From Aeromicrobium panaciterrae (GTDB taxonomy: Bacteria; Actinomycetota; Actinomycetes; Propionibacteriales; Nocardioidaceae), in assembly GCF_031457275.1 (NCBI RefSeq), contig NZ_JAVDWH010000001.1:2294001-2358000 (forward strand): DNA of 64,000 nucleotides, given 5' to 3'. The position numbers were made by a program, and so were the translations under genes. The notes beneath the pieces were generated by a model. That model saw nothing but the letters and a program-made list of their open reading frames with translations. It had not been told where the DNA came from and searched no databases. Positions 27,892 to 40,153 of the stretch are shown here, piece by piece; within the stretch, counting starts at the first letter, position 1; every line of letters begins with the position of its first letter.

Positions 27892-28793
27892 AGCGGCAAT
27901 CGGCGAACGCTGCGGAACTCTCGCAAATCACCATCGAGCGGGTCGGTGAAGGACAGTTCTGCGGCGAGCAGCTGCAACGGGTGGTTGAAGTCATCGACCT
28001 CGATGTCCTGCACAACCGGGTAGAGCGGGTCATTGACGATCGGGATGCCCAGATCGTTGAGGTGTTTGCGCAGCTGGTGGGTGCGGCCGGTACGAGGCGT
28101 GAGCTTGTAGACGCCCAGAGCGGCTGACTCGGACTCCAGCTCGATCAAAGTCTCGGCGTTGACGTGGGCTCCCGGAACGACCTCGACCTGCCACGAACCA
28201 CGACGCTTCACGATGTGATTGCCAACGGTGACCGGCAACTCGAGGTCTTCGCGGATCGGCGCCAGAGCCTTGTACGTCTTGCTGACCTGGTTGTCCTGGA
28301 ACAGCGTCTGATAACTCCCCCGCCAGCGCCGCTCCGTCGCGAGCATCAGCAGGCCCGACGTCACGCGATCAAGCCGATGTAGCGGCGAGAGTTCGGGCAG
28401 ATCGAGCTCGTCGCGCAGACGTACGACCACGCTCTGGCGCACATGCCGACCGCGCGGGATCGACGACAGGAAGGCGGGCTTGTCGACGACGATCAGCCGC
28501 TCATCGCGATGGACGATGTGGATCTCGCCCGGTACGTCGACCTCGTCGACCAGATCGCGGTGGAACCACACGAACGTATGCGGCTCGTATGGATGATCCC
28601 CGGCGACTGGTTTGCCGTCGTCATAGACAAAGCGCTGGTCAGCCAGCATTCCGTCGATGTCGACTCGCTCCGGCAGGCGGTGACGGAGCCACTCGCCCAT
28701 CGTCTTCCACGGAACATCGGGCGAACGGTCAGGTGTACGAAGCCATGCCGCACCAAGCCCGTGTCGCGGCGGCAACGGTGAACGAGGAGGCAC
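27888..28793 (-). CDS. RluA-family pseudouridine synthase
   Basis: A 301-residue RNA pseudouridine synthase. The catalytic region is SPLHRLDRVTSGLLMLA (HRLDxxTSG with the essential Asp), preceded by IHIVHRDERLIVVDKPAFLSS and followed by SKTYKALAPI and TGRTHQLRKHLNDLGIPIVNDPLYP. No S4 domain is seen. The target uridine is not readable. Start is GTG 28793, directly after the DUF1272 stop, with a GAGGAGG-rich upstream; it is last in ligA-DUF1272-rluA-like. Confidence 0.9.
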   Translation of the reverse strand: MPPRSPLPPRHGLGAAWLRTPDRSPDVPWKTMGEWLRHRLPERVDIDGMLADQRFVYDDGKPVAGDHPYEPHTFVWFHRDLVDEVDVPGEIHIVHRDERLIVVDKPAFLSSIPRGRHVRQSVVVRLRDELDLPELSPLHRLDRVTSGLLMLATERRWRGSYQTLFQDNQVSKTYKALAPIREDLELPVTVGNHIVKRRGSWQVEVVPGAHVNAETLIELESESAALGVYKLTPRTGRTHQLRKHLNDLGIPIVNDPLYPVVQDIEVDDFNHPLQLLAAELSFTDPLDGDLREFRSVRRLPL

Positions 28794-31101
<2,308 letters not shown>

Positions 31102-31174
31102 TTATCGCCCGGCTCCGACACTCGCGCTGCGGTCGACTTCGGCCTAGCGTGGGCCAGGCAGGGAGGGAGTTCCC

Positions 31175-31366
31175 ATGGCAATGCGATACCCCAATCCGTA
31201 CCGCGACACCTATCTCACCGTTGCCGCCATCCTGATCGTCGGTGGTGTCATCGCCATCCTGGCGCGTGACAACGGCTGGTCGGGCTCGGGTTTCGTCACG
31301 ACGTTCTGGTCGATCATCGCGATCGTGCTCGGGCTGCTGTGCCTCAAGAAAGGAGTACGCGGCTAG
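31175..31366 (+). CDS. Small two-helix membrane protein
   Basis: A 63-residue protein with two hydrophobic helices, YLTVAAILIVGGVIAILA and FWSIIAIVLGLLCL, and a basic end (KKGVRG). ATG 31175 has a strong AGGGAGGGAG ribosome binding site, and TAGCGT about 25 nt upstream is a plausible -10. It lies between two minus-strand operons and overlaps the convergent MetE-like gene by 4 bp. Family not recognised. Confidence 0.65.
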   Translation: MAMRYPNPYRDTYLTVAAILIVGGVIAILARDNGWSGSGFVTTFWSIIAIVLGLLCLKKGVRG

Positions 31367-32334
31367 GCGTCGAGACGGTCGGCCACGGCGCGCGAAAGTG
31401 TGAGAGCGCGGCGCGCCCAGTCCGGCGATGCGCCGGCCATGCCGCAGGTCGGGCTCACCACGAGTCGGTCGGCGTATGTCTCGTCGGCGAAGCCGAGCCG
31501 GCTGAAGAATGTGTCGATTCGTCCTGCGATCTCGGTGTCGCTGACGCGCGCATCGAGCGACGGCACAGCACCGACCCACAGGTCGATGCCCTGCTCGAAC
31601 GCTTCGGCCCATTCATCCTCGGGCTTGGCCAAACCGAGGTCGAACGAGATGGCGGTGAACCCCGCGCCAGCGAGCAATGCGATCGGTACGTCGGGTGCGC
31701 ACGAGTGCAGAACGGGTCGCGCTCCGGCATCCGTGATCGAGCGGGTGATCATGCGAAGCAGCTCATCGGCTTCAGGGGGCTGCACGCTGCGGTGACGTCC
31801 GAATCCGCTCGCCGTCGGGATGCCGCCCGTCATCACGGCAACGATCGAAGGCTCGTCGATCTGCACGATCAGGTCTGCACCACTAAAGCGACGTCGTACG
31901 TCGAGCACATGCGTACGGAGTCCTTCGGCGAGTGACTCGGCGATCTCCCGGCGAGCACCGTGGTCGGCGAGCATCTTGTCGCCGCGCGGACGCTCCACCA
32001 TTGCCGCGACCGTCAGCGGACCGGCGACTTGGACCTTGATCGGTCCCGTATGTCCCGCAGCGAGCTCTTCGGCGCCGTCGAGGTCTTGTGCGAGCAGCGA
32101 TCGGGCACGACGGAGGTCGGCACCTTCGCTGGTACCGAGTCGCCAACCATCAGGCTGCAGGTCAGCTTCTATGCCCTCGAGCACCGAAAGCGCGCGGCCG
32201 ATCATCCCGGCGTGCACGCCTCTGGCGGGAAGCTCGGGAACGTATGGCAATCCGCCGACCTCACCGAGAACGATGCGAAACGACTCCGCAAAGTCAGTGC
32301 CGGGCATCGAGCCGATGCCGGTGGCGAGACTCAC
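31363..32334 (-). CDS. Core MetE-like cobalamin-independent methionine synthase homologue
   Basis: A 323-residue protein matching only the C-terminal barrel of MetE. It starts [12 protein letters not shown], has [25 protein letters not shown] with the substrate-binding Asp-Glu, the HSC ligand pair in [10 protein letters not shown] and a later Cys in SPTCGMAGA, so the zinc site (H, C, C) looks intact. The N-terminal folate-binding half is absent, so a different methyl donor is likely. GTG 32334 overlaps the mnmA stop. Homologues beside mnmA and ligA are common in Actinobacteria; the reaction is not established. Confidence 0.8.
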   Translation of the reverse strand: MSLATGIGSMPGTDFAESFRIVLGEVGGLPYVPELPARGVHAGMIGRALSVLEGIEADLQPDGWRLGTSEGADLRRARSLLAQDLDGAEELAAGHTGPIKVQVAGPLTVAAMVERPRGDKMLADHGARREIAESLAEGLRTHVLDVRRRFSGADLIVQIDEPSIVAVMTGGIPTASGFGRHRSVQPPEADELLRMITRSITDAGARPVLHSCAPDVPIALLAGAGFTAISFDLGLAKPEDEWAEAFEQGIDLWVGAVPSLDARVSDTEIAGRIDTFFSRLGFADETYADRLVVSPTCGMAGASPDWARRALTLSRAVADRLDA

Positions 32335-33419
32335 GCGGAGACGCGGCGGTCGGTACGGCTGATCGTGGCTGAGCCGACGACGCGGGTGCCGTCATAGATG
32401 ACACAGGCCTGACCAGGCGCGATGCCGCTCGCAGGATCGTGGAGCTCAACGCGAACATCGGCGCCGTCGACGAACACGGTCGCCCGGTGCTCTTCACCAT
32501 GCGCGCGGAGCTGGACCGTGCACTCGAGCGACTCGGTCGGCGCGGCGCCACACCAAAGCGGCTTGATGGCTTCGAGGAAGTCCACGCTCAGGTGCTCACG
32601 CGGTCCAACCGTCACCGTGCCGCTGACGGGCTCGATGTCGAGTACGAAGCGTGGCTTGCCATCGTCGGCCGGAATACCGAGGCGAAGGCCGCGACGCTGG
32701 CCGATCGTGAACGCGTACGAACCTTCGTGCTCACCTACGACCGCTCCGGCCTCGTCGACGATCGTGCCGGGCTTGGCGCCGAGCTTCTCGCCGAGCCAGC
32801 CGGCGTTGTCGCCGTCGGGGATGAAGCAGATGTCGTGGCTGTCGGGCTTCTGCGCGACCTGAATGTTGCGGGCTGCAGCCTCGACACGAATGACGTCCTT
32901 GGTGGTGTCGCCGAGTGGGAACAGCGAGTGCGCAAGCTGCTCCTGGGTCAGCACGCCGAGCACGTACGACTGGTCCTTGCCCATGTCGATCGCGCGATGC
33001 ATCTCGATCGTGCCGTCATCAGCGGTACGCAGTTGCGCGTAGTGACCCGTCGCCACGGCGTCGAAGCCGAGCGCCAACGCGCGGTCGAGGACGGCGGCGA
33101 ACTTGATCTTCTCGTTGCAGCGCAGGCACGGGTTGGGGGTACGACCGGCGGTGTATTCGGCGATGAAATCGTCGACGACCTCGTCGGCGAACTCCTCGCT
33201 CATGTCCCACACGTAGAACGGGACACCGAGCTCGTCGGCGGCGCGGCGAGCATCGCCGGCGTCCTCGATTGAGCAGCAACCACGAGCACCGGTCCGGTAT
33301 GAGCGCGGGTTGCGGCTCAGCGCGAGGTGTACGCCCGTGACATCGTGACCTGCGTCGACAGCACGCGCTGCGGCGACGGCGGAGTCGACACCGCCCGACA
33401 TTGCCGCGATGACCCTCAT
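32331..33419 (-). CDS. mnmA: tRNA-specific 2-thiouridylase
   Basis: Thiolates U34 of tRNA-Lys, Glu and Gln using persulfide sulfur and ATP. The 362-residue product has the ATP-binding loop [15 protein letters not shown], the first catalytic cysteine in [12 protein letters not shown], the second in [14 protein letters not shown], and [10 protein letters not shown]. It lies directly after a cysteine desulfurase, its likely sulfur donor, overlapping it as ATGA, and its stop overlaps the MetE-like start. Confidence 0.95.
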   Translation of the reverse strand: MRVIAAMSGGVDSAVAAARAVDAGHDVTGVHLALSRNPRSYRTGARGCCSIEDAGDARRAADELGVPFYVWDMSEEFADEVVDDFIAEYTAGRTPNPCLRCNEKIKFAAVLDRALALGFDAVATGHYAQLRTADDGTIEMHRAIDMGKDQSYVLGVLTQEQLAHSLFPLGDTTKDVIRVEAAARNIQVAQKPDSHDICFIPDGDNAGWLGEKLGAKPGTIVDEAGAVVGEHEGSYAFTIGQRRGLRLGIPADDGKPRFVLDIEPVSGTVTVGPREHLSVDFLEAIKPLWCGAAPTESLECTVQLRAHGEEHRATVFVDGADVRVELHDPASGIAPGQACVIYDGTRVVGSATISRTDRRVSA

Positions 33420-34621
33420 GACGTCGTCCGTACGAGGGCAGCGCGCTTGGCGCGTTCGTGAACGGCCGGCAGCGCAGCGATCAAAGCGTCGACATCGGCT
33501 TCGGTCGAGGTGTGGCCAAGGCTGAAGCGAAGCGATCCGCGGGCAGCGACGTCGTCGTAGCCCATTGCGAGGAGAACGTGGCTCGGCTGCGGCACTCCGG
33601 CATCACATGCCGAACCGGTGGAGCACTCGATGCCCTGAGCATCGAGCAGCATGAGCATCGCGTCGCCCTCGCAACCCGGGAAGGTCACGTGCGCGATGTT
33701 CGGCAGTCGGTGATCCGGGCCCGACAGCGGGTCGCCGTTGATGATCGCGTCGGGCACGACGTTGCGGATGCCGTCGATGAGTCGCTGCCGGAGCTTCTCG
33801 ATGCGGTCGACGGTCTCGCCCTGGCGCCCGACGGTGATGTCGACGGCCTTGGCGAACGCGGCGATCAGCGCGACGCCGATCGTGCCGGAACGGAGATCGC
33901 GCTCCTGGCCGCCACCGTGCAGAAGCGGAGTCGGCTCGACCTCGCGGCGGATCAGCAGGGCGCCAACTCCCACAGGGCCGCCGAGCTTGTGCGCGGTGAT
34001 CGTCATGGCGTCGAGGCCGCTCGCGGTGAAGTCGAGTGGCAGGTAACCAGCAGCCTGCACGGCGTCGCTGTGAACGGGGATGTCGTACTTACGGGCGATG
34101 TCGACAACCTCGGCGATCGGCTGGACGGTGCCCATCTCGTTGTTGGCCCACATCATCGTGATCGCGGCGACCTGCGACGGTGCAGCAGCCACGCTTGCGC
34201 GGAGCTCGTCGACCAGGATTCGGCCTGCCCCATCGACGGGAGTCATGTCGATCTCGGCACCCTCGTGCTTCGCGAGCCAGGTGACTGGGTCAAGCAGCGC
34301 ATGGTGCTCGATCGAGCTGAAGACGACACGGTTGCGGGCCGGATCCTGCGCCTGCCGTGACCAGTAGAGACCCTTGATCGCGAGATTGTTGGCCTCGGTG
34401 CCGCCGGAGCAGAACACGACTTCGCTCGGTCGCGCGCCGAACCGCTCAGCGATCAGCTCGCGGGCTTCCTCGACGGTACGGCGGGCGGCACGGCCAGAGG
34501 CGTGGAGCGATGACGCGTTGCCCGTACGGGCAAGCTCTTCGGCCATTACGGCGATCGCCTCGGGGACCATCGGTGTGGTGGCCGCGTGGTCGAGGTACGT
34601 CGTGCGTCCAGACTGGTTCAT
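33416..34621 (-). CDS. iscS: Cysteine desulfurase (second copy)
   Basis: A 401-residue PLP enzyme taking sulfur from cysteine. It has [18 protein letters not shown], the PLP lysine in [16 protein letters not shown] and the active cysteine in [13 protein letters not shown]. Its adjacency to mnmA suggests that it feeds tRNA thiolation. It lies 26 bp after another cysteine desulfurase gene; the two share the family fold but differ in length and loops, so they are old paralogues and not a fresh duplication. Whether it also serves Fe-S assembly is not readable. Confidence 0.92.
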   Translation of the reverse strand: MNQSGRTTYLDHAATTPMVPEAIAVMAEELARTGNASSLHASGRAARRTVEEARELIAERFGARPSEVVFCSGGTEANNLAIKGLYWSRQAQDPARNRVVFSSIEHHALLDPVTWLAKHEGAEIDMTPVDGAGRILVDELRASVAAAPSQVAAITMMWANNEMGTVQPIAEVVDIARKYDIPVHSDAVQAAGYLPLDFTASGLDAMTITAHKLGGPVGVGALLIRREVEPTPLLHGGGQERDLRSGTIGVALIAAFAKAVDITVGRQGETVDRIEKLRQRLIDGIRNVVPDAIINGDPLSGPDHRLPNIAHVTFPGCEGDAMLMLLDAQGIECSTGSACDAGVPQPSHVLLAMGYDDVAARGSLRFSLGHTSTEADVDALIAALPAVHERAKRAALVRTTS

Positions 34622-34647
34622 CGCTCAACAATCTTATCCCGGCGCGA

Positions 34648-35769
34648 CTAGGCTCCGCGCCCGGTGACTGAGGCGACAGCTCGTACGAGATCGGCAGCCG
34701 CAGTGGTCAGATCGGCGGGCTTCGTGGAACGTCCGAAGGTGAACCGTACGGCGGTCTGTGCGACTTCCGCGTCGTAACCCATTGCAGTGAGCACGTGCGA
34801 GGGTTCATCGCTTCCGGCAGCGCAGGCCGAGCCACTCGAGCAGACGATGCCGCGGGATTCGAGCTCGACGAGGATCGCCTCGCCACTCGTACCTGGGAAC
34901 ACGAACGATGCACTGCCGGGCAGCCGTTGCGTCGGATGCCCCGTGAGCTGAGCGCCGGGAACCTTCTCCAACACGTCTCGGATGAAGTCGTCGCGCTTGG
35001 CGATCGTCGACAACGGCGATCCGCCAGCCGACCGAAGCGCCGTGGACATGCCAACGGCGGATGCCACGTTCTCCGTTCCGGAGCGGCGTCCAGACTCCTG
35101 TCCCCCGCCGTGAATCAGCGGTTCGAACGGAGTGCGCCGCTGGATGTAGAGCACGCCAATCCCCTTGGGGGCACCGATCTTGTGTCCCGAGATGCTCATG
35201 GCTTGCACGCCGAGCTTGGTGACATCGAGGTCGAGCCAGCCTGCGGCCTGCACCGCATCCGTGTGGAACGGTACGTCGCCCGCGATCGCGACGAGCTCGG
35301 CGATCGGCTGGATCGAGCCGACTTCGTTGTTCGCGTACTGGATGCTCACCAGCGTCGTGTCCGGGCGCAACGCTGCCGCGAGAGTTTCGGGCGCGACGAC
35401 TCCCTCGTGATCGACGTCGAGCACCGTGACGTCGTAGCCGATCCGGCCCAGCCATTCGGCTGACGCCAGTACCGCGGGATGTTCGATCGACGAGACGATG
35501 ATGTGCTTGCCGCGGGGTGCGGCGAGGGCGATGCCCTTGATCGCGGCGTTGTCGGACTCGGTGCCGCCAGAGGTGAACGTGATCTCCGATGCCTTGGCAC
35601 CCAGCACCTCGGCAACGTCGGCGCGAGCCTGGTCGAGCGCACGACGGGCGGCATCGCCCACCTCGTGGTGACTCGACGGGTTGCCGTACTCCGTGCTCAA
35701 GTACGGCCACATCGCTTCAAGAACTTCCCGTGACAAGGGAGTCGTGGCGGCCTCGTCGAGATAAATCAT
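34648..35769 (-). CDS. Cysteine desulfurase (first copy, NadS-like by context)
   Basis: A 373-residue PLP enzyme with IYLDEAATTPLSREVLEAM, the PLP lysine in SISGHKIGAPKGIGVLY and the active cysteine in GIVCSSGSACAAG. It overlaps the nadC stop as ATGA. Cysteine desulfurases inside nad operons (NadS/NifS-like) are known to help build the [4Fe-4S] cluster of quinolinate synthase; that role is inferred here from position. Confidence 0.9.
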   Translation of the reverse strand: MIYLDEAATTPLSREVLEAMWPYLSTEYGNPSSHHEVGDAARRALDQARADVAEVLGAKASEITFTSGGTESDNAAIKGIALAAPRGKHIIVSSIEHPAVLASAEWLGRIGYDVTVLDVDHEGVVAPETLAAALRPDTTLVSIQYANNEVGSIQPIAELVAIAGDVPFHTDAVQAAGWLDLDVTKLGVQAMSISGHKIGAPKGIGVLYIQRRTPFEPLIHGGGQESGRRSGTENVASAVGMSTALRSAGGSPLSTIAKRDDFIRDVLEKVPGAQLTGHPTQRLPGSASFVFPGTSGEAILVELESRGIVCSSGSACAAGSDEPSHVLTAMGYDAEVAQTAVRFTFGRSTKPADLTTAAADLVRAVASVTGRGA

Positions 35770-36608
35770 GTGACCTTGATGTCCAGCCCAAGATCGAGCG
35801 CGCGGACGCTGTGGGTCAGCGCACCTACCGAGATGACATCGACGCCGGTCGCCGCAACATCCTTGATTGTCTCGAGGGTGATGCCGCCGCTCGCCTCGAC
35901 CAGTGCCCGATCGCCGATCTGCGCCACGCCCGCACGCAGCTCGTCGAGCGAGAAGTTGTCGAGCATGATCGTGTGCGCGGCACCGGAGGCGAGGACTGCG
36001 TCGATTTGCTCAAGACGATCGACCTCGACCTCGATGTGCGTCGTGTGCGGCAGATCAGCCTTCGCCTGCTTGAGAGCAGCCGTGATGTCGTCGATGACGG
36101 CGAGATGGTTGTCCTTGGCCATCACGGCATCCGAGAGCGAGTAGCGGTGGTTGTGGCCGCCGCCGCACCGTACGGCGTGACGCTCCAGCGCACGCAGTCC
36201 CGGCGTCGTCTTGCGAGTGTCGACCACGCGAGCGTTCGTTCCCGCGACGGCGTCGACGTACGTCGCCGTGAGCGTCGCGATGCCAGTCATCCGCTGGACG
36301 AGGTTGAGTGCAACCCGCTCGGACTGCAGAACCGCTCGAGCCGGACCGCTGACGGTTGCCAACACCGCGCCCTTGTCGAACGTGTCGCCGTCAGCCGCAT
36401 GAAGCGTCACCGAGACCGTCGAGTCAAGCGTCGTCATGGCGACCTCAAACACTTCGGCACCGGCGAAGACTCCGGGCTCTCGCGCCACGAGGTCGGCCGT
36501 CGCCTTCGCCGTCACCGGTACGAGCGTCTGCGACGTGAGGTCACCGAACGGCGCATCCTCGTCGAGCGCCATGTCGACGACGGACTGAATCTGGCGGAGT
36601 TCAAGCAT
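35766..36608 (-). CDS. nadC: Nicotinate-nucleotide pyrophosphorylase (carboxylating)
   Basis: Converts quinolinate and PRPP to nicotinate mononucleotide. The 280-residue product has LTSQTLVPVTAKATA, LNLVQRMTGIATLTATYVDA, the RVVDTRKTTPGLRALERHAVRCGGGHNHRYSL block split by conserved Arg and His residues (ERHAVRCGGGHNHR), HIEVEVDRLEQ, and VEASGGITLETI with the phosphate-binding Gly. It overlaps nadB by 8 bp. Third enzyme of the nadABC pathway. Confidence 0.96.
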   Translation of the reverse strand: MLELRQIQSVVDMALDEDAPFGDLTSQTLVPVTAKATADLVAREPGVFAGAEVFEVAMTTLDSTVSVTLHAADGDTFDKGAVLATVSGPARAVLQSERVALNLVQRMTGIATLTATYVDAVAGTNARVVDTRKTTPGLRALERHAVRCGGGHNHRYSLSDAVMAKDNHLAVIDDITAALKQAKADLPHTTHIEVEVDRLEQIDAVLASGAAHTIMLDNFSLDELRAGVAQIGDRALVEASGGITLETIKDVAATGVDVISVGALTHSVRALDLGLDIKVT

Positions 36609-38133
36609 GGGACACCACCGAGGAGTGACGCGCCTGAGCGGGATCGGTCTCGGGGAAGTCGGTCCTGTAGTGGCCGCCCCGCGACTCCTTGCGGGCCAAA
36701 GCGCTCGTCACCACCGCGCGTGCGACGACAAGGAGGTTGGCATCCTCAGCCGACTTGGCGTCGTTGACGGTCGGCGCCTTGCAACGCTTGAGCTCGGCAA
36801 TCGCAGCTTCCAGGTCAGGGCCATTGCGTGCCAGTCCGGCCGCATCCCACATCAATCGCTGCAGGTCAGTGCGGTTGACGTCGTCTGCTTCGGGGTCGTC
36901 AAGAAGGTCGACGGTGATCGGCGCCGGCCACTCGTCGTCGAACGCGACGACAGGCTGCGGATCCTTGAGCCCCTCGATCACCCGGGTGCCGTAGACGGCG
37001 CCCTCAAGCAGCGAATTGGACGCGAGACGGTTGGCGCCGTGGAGGCCGTTGCAGGCTGCCTCGCCGACTGCGTACAGACCGGACAAGGACGTACGTCCCC
37101 ACTCATCCGTACGGATGCCGCCCATGTAGTAGTGAGCAGCTGGTGTCACCGGGATCGGCACCTCGCCCCAGTCGAAGCCCTGCGCACGGCAGGCCGCGTC
37201 GATGTTGGGGAATCGCTTGGCCAGGAACTCGGCCCCCAGTGCAGTCGCGTCGAGTCGTACGGGCTTGCCAGGCTGTTTGGCCATTTGCATCGCGATGCCG
37301 CGAGCCACCACGTCACGCGGCGCGAGCTCGCCGTCGGGATGCACGTCAAACATGAAGCGATTGCCGTCGGCGTCGATCAGCGTGGCGCCCTCTCCACGTA
37401 CGGCTTCGGACACCAGGAAGTTGCCCGGGGCATCCAGCGACGTGGGGTGGAATTGGTAGAACTCCAGATCCGCAGCGACGACTCCGGCTCGTAGAGCCAT
37501 ACCGAGACCATCAGCCGTCGCGATCGCGGGATTGGTCGAGTACGGGAACAGCTGTCCCGCGCCACCCGTGGCCAAGATGACGTGATCGGCGCGGAGCTCC
37601 TCGCCGCCAAGCAACATGACCCCGACGCAGCGGTCGTCTTCGATGAGCAGGTCAACCACGGTCGTCTGGGTACGAACGCTGATGTCGCTCTCGCGTACGC
37701 GGTCGATCAGCGCGTAGGCGATGCCCGCACCAGTCGCGTCGCCTCCAGCGTGCAGGATGCGCGGATAGTCGTGAGCCGCTTCGAGTCCGTGCGAGAGCTC
37801 GCCGTCGTGACGGTCGAACTTCACCCCACGCTCGATCAGTTCATCCATCGCGGCCGGGCCCTCGGCGCACAGGATGCCGACGGTGTCCTTGTCGGACAGG
37901 CCCGCGCCCGCGACCAGGGTGTTGGCGACATGGGACTCGACGGTGTCACCAAGCTTGGGTGCACCGGGGTCCTTCATGTTGTCGATGACGACAGCCACGC
38001 CGCCCTGCGCGTATCGGGTGTTGCTCTGCGCAAGCGTCGCCTTGGTCAACAGCGTGACGTCGTATGAGCCGACTGCCTCAAGGGCAGCCGTCATACCGGC
38101 GACACCGCTGCCGACGACGATGATGCTGGGCAT
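36601..38133 (-). CDS. nadB: L-aspartate oxidase
   Basis: FAD enzyme oxidising aspartate to iminoaspartate for NadA. The 510-residue product has IIVVGSGVAGMTAALEA, LLTKATLAQSNTRYAQGGVA, the VILATGGAGQLFPYSTNP loop, EFYQFHPTSL, and ARMxx-like HYYMGGIRTDEWGRTSLSGLY followed by LHGANRLASNSLLEG. It starts one base after the nadA stop and overlaps nadC. Confidence 0.96.
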   Translation of the reverse strand: MPSIIVVGSGVAGMTAALEAVGSYDVTLLTKATLAQSNTRYAQGGVAVVIDNMKDPGAPKLGDTVESHVANTLVAGAGLSDKDTVGILCAEGPAAMDELIERGVKFDRHDGELSHGLEAAHDYPRILHAGGDATGAGIAYALIDRVRESDISVRTQTTVVDLLIEDDRCVGVMLLGGEELRADHVILATGGAGQLFPYSTNPAIATADGLGMALRAGVVAADLEFYQFHPTSLDAPGNFLVSEAVRGEGATLIDADGNRFMFDVHPDGELAPRDVVARGIAMQMAKQPGKPVRLDATALGAEFLAKRFPNIDAACRAQGFDWGEVPIPVTPAAHYYMGGIRTDEWGRTSLSGLYAVGEAACNGLHGANRLASNSLLEGAVYGTRVIEGLKDPQPVVAFDDEWPAPITVDLLDDPEADDVNRTDLQRLMWDAAGLARNGPDLEAAIAELKRCKAPTVNDAKSAEDANLLVVARAVVTSALARKESRGGHYRTDFPETDPAQARHSSVVSHA

Positions 38134-38134
38134 C

Positions 38135-39412
38135 TCAGTCTCCGATCACAGGTGCGGCTTTGGGGAGCGCCGAGAGCATCCGCTCGAGGGCGACCTTGGC
38201 GTACGTCGCGGTATCACCGTCGACGATGATCTCGTTGCGGATCTCGCCCTCGACCAGACCGTCCAGAGTCCAGGCGAGATAGCCGGGATGGATGCGATAC
38301 ATCGTCGAGCACGGGCACACGACCGGGTCGAGGCAGAAGATCGTACGGTCGGGGTACTCCGCGGCGAGGCGGTTGACCATGTTGACCTCGGTGCCGATCG
38401 CGATCGTGTCGCCAGGCTGTGACGCCTCAACAAATTTGCGGATCGCGTCTGTCGAGCCTGATGCGTCAGCGGCATCAACGACCGGCATCGGCGCCTCGGG
38501 GTGGACGATGATCTTGACGCCCGGGAACTCCTCGCGGGCCTTCTTGATCTGGCCCACTGTGAAGCGCTTGTGCACTGAGCAGAAGCCGTGCCACAGGAGC
38601 ACCTTGGCGTCGAGCAGCACCTCTTCGGTGTGTCCGCCGAGCGGCTTGCGCGGGTTCCACATGGGCATCTGATCCATCGTGATGCCCATGGCCTTGGCCG
38701 TGTTGCGGCCGAGGTGTTGGTCGGGGAAGAACAGCACGCGCTGTCCGCGCTCGAAGGCCCATTCCAGGACTGTCGACGCGTTGGACGACGTGCAGACGAT
38801 GCCGCCGTTGCGTCCGCAGAACGCCTTCAGCGCTGCCGAGGAGTTCATGTAGGTCACCGGGATGACGGGCTGCTTGCCGTCGGCATCAGGCTCGCTGCCG
38901 TAGATGTCCATGAGCTCTTCCCAGCAGGCCTCGACGGTGTCTTCGTCGGCCATGTCGGCCATCGAGCAGCCGGCGGCGAGGTTGGGCAGGATGACGTGCT
39001 GCTCGGGACGGGCCAGGATGTCGGCGGTCTCGGCCATGAAGTGCACGCCGCAGAACACGATCGCCTCGGCGTCGGGCATTGTCAGGGCGGCGTTGGCGAG
39101 CTGGAATGAGTCACCGACGAAGTCGGCGTGCTGAATGACCTCATCGCGCTGGTAGAAGTGCCCCAGAATCACGAGCTTGTTGCCAAGCGTCTCCTTGGCG
39201 GCACGGATGCGCGCGTGGAGCTCGTCGTCGCTCATCTTTTGGTACGCCGCGGGCAGCTGCCCGGGACGTACGACGGGCTCGGGAATGACATCGTCCTCGG
39301 AGCACCCGGGACCGTAGCCGGGGATCGTGTCGAATTCCCACGGTCCCTTGACCAGCTCGACGTCGCAGCTCGCTGCTGGGTCGGCGGTGATGATGTCGTG
39401 GACGGAGGTCAT
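38135..39412 (-). CDS. nadA: Quinolinate synthase
   Basis: [4Fe-4S] enzyme condensing iminoaspartate with dihydroxyacetone phosphate. The 425-residue product has the cluster cysteines in AIVFCGVHFMAETADIL, IVCTSSNAS and LDPVVCPCSTMY, along with ILGHFYQRDEVIQHADFVGDS and the C-terminal TEVNMVNRLA. It is longer than E. coli NadA because of an N-terminal extension of about 60 residues, as usual in Actinobacteria. ATG 39412 overlaps the nrtR stop as ATGA. Its cluster is the likely customer of the desulfurase further down the operon. Confidence 0.96.
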   Translation of the reverse strand: MTSVHDIITADPAASCDVELVKGPWEFDTIPGYGPGCSEDDVIPEPVVRPGQLPAAYQKMSDDELHARIRAAKETLGNKLVILGHFYQRDEVIQHADFVGDSFQLANAALTMPDAEAIVFCGVHFMAETADILARPEQHVILPNLAAGCSMADMADEDTVEACWEELMDIYGSEPDADGKQPVIPVTYMNSSAALKAFCGRNGGIVCTSSNASTVLEWAFERGQRVLFFPDQHLGRNTAKAMGITMDQMPMWNPRKPLGGHTEEVLLDAKVLLWHGFCSVHKRFTVGQIKKAREEFPGVKIIVHPEAPMPVVDAADASGSTDAIRKFVEASQPGDTIAIGTEVNMVNRLAAEYPDRTIFCLDPVVCPCSTMYRIHPGYLAWTLDGLVEGEIRNEIIVDGDTATYAKVALERMLSALPKAAPVIGD

Positions 39413-40101
39413 CTGCGCTCCTCGGGAAGCGGGGTTGGCGCGCCAGCCGTGAATCGGAACAGCGCTGGTGGACGAAAGCTGGTGCCTTGGAGATAGGTGC
39501 CCGTGGCGACGAGCGTGTCGCTGGCGAGTGCCTGGCGGCGGAAGTTGGCGGGATCGAGAGACGTACGCAGCACGGCTTCGTGCACCGCGCGCAGCTCCGC
39601 GAGCGTGAACTCAGGCGGGAGGAACCCGTAGGCGATGGGCGTGTAGGTGATCTTGGCGCGCAGGCGAGCCAGCGCGTACGTGACGATCTCGGAGTGATCG
39701 AAGGCCAGCGGCGGAAGCTCGTCAGCGACGAACCACTCGACGTTCTCGCCGTCGACAGCGCGGGCGACCTCGTCGGGCTGCACGAGCGCCCAGTAGACGA
39801 TCGACACAACGCGATCGTCGGGCGAGCGGTCAAGGCTTCCGAAGGCGTAGAGCTGCTCGAGGTAGTTGGGCGTCAATCCAGTCGTACGTTCGAGCGTGTG
39901 TCGCGCGCTTGCGGCGAGGTCCTCGTTCGCTTCGAGCGGTCCCCCGGGCAATGCCCACTGACCCTCGTACGGCTCACGGATGCGGCGCACGAGCGGCAAC
40001 CACAGCGTCATCAGACCCGTAGAAGGGTGCGGACGCAGCGCGAAGATCACGGTGGAGACGGCCAGCGATACCCGCTGATCGACCTGCATTCCGATCGTCA
40101 T
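39409..40101 (-). CDS. nrtR: NrtR, Nudix-related regulator of NAD synthesis
   Basis: A 230-residue protein with an N-terminal Nudix-like domain (residues about 10-145, WALPGGPLEANEDL) whose Nudix box is degenerate: the REUxEE core reads HTLERT, so catalysis is unlikely. The C-terminal part (PEFTLAELRAVHEAVL, DPANFRRQAL) is the winged helix of NrtR. NrtR represses NAD genes and is released by ADP-ribose. It heads the nadABC operon and has an AGGAGG ribosome binding site. A repeated operator overlies its promoter, pointing to autoregulation. Confidence 0.92.
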   Translation of the reverse strand: MTIGMQVDQRVSLAVSTVIFALRPHPSTGLMTLWLPLVRRIREPYEGQWALPGGPLEANEDLAASARHTLERTTGLTPNYLEQLYAFGSLDRSPDDRVVSIVYWALVQPDEVARAVDGENVEWFVADELPPLAFDHSEIVTYALARLRAKITYTPIAYGFLPPEFTLAELRAVHEAVLRTSLDPANFRRQALASDTLVATGTYLQGTSFRPPALFRFTAGAPTPLPEERR

Positions 40102-40115
40102 TCTGCGCCTCCTGA

Positions 40116-40153
40116 CTTAGTGTCACCTCGACTCTAAGCCGGACCTTAAAGTC
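40116..40153. promoter_or_regulatory. Candidate NrtR operator array
   Basis: CTTAGTGTC (40116-40124) and GACTCTAAG (40130-40138) form an inverted repeat with one mismatch, spacer 5 bp. GACTCTAAG also pairs with CTTAAAGTC (40145-40153), one mismatch, spacer 6 bp. A fourth related half-site, TTTAGTC, is at 40163-40169. Half-sites of the TTAGWGTC type thus repeat across the promoter, covering the -10 and spacer of nrtR-nadABC. NrtR is the obvious binder. Confidence 0.65.
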
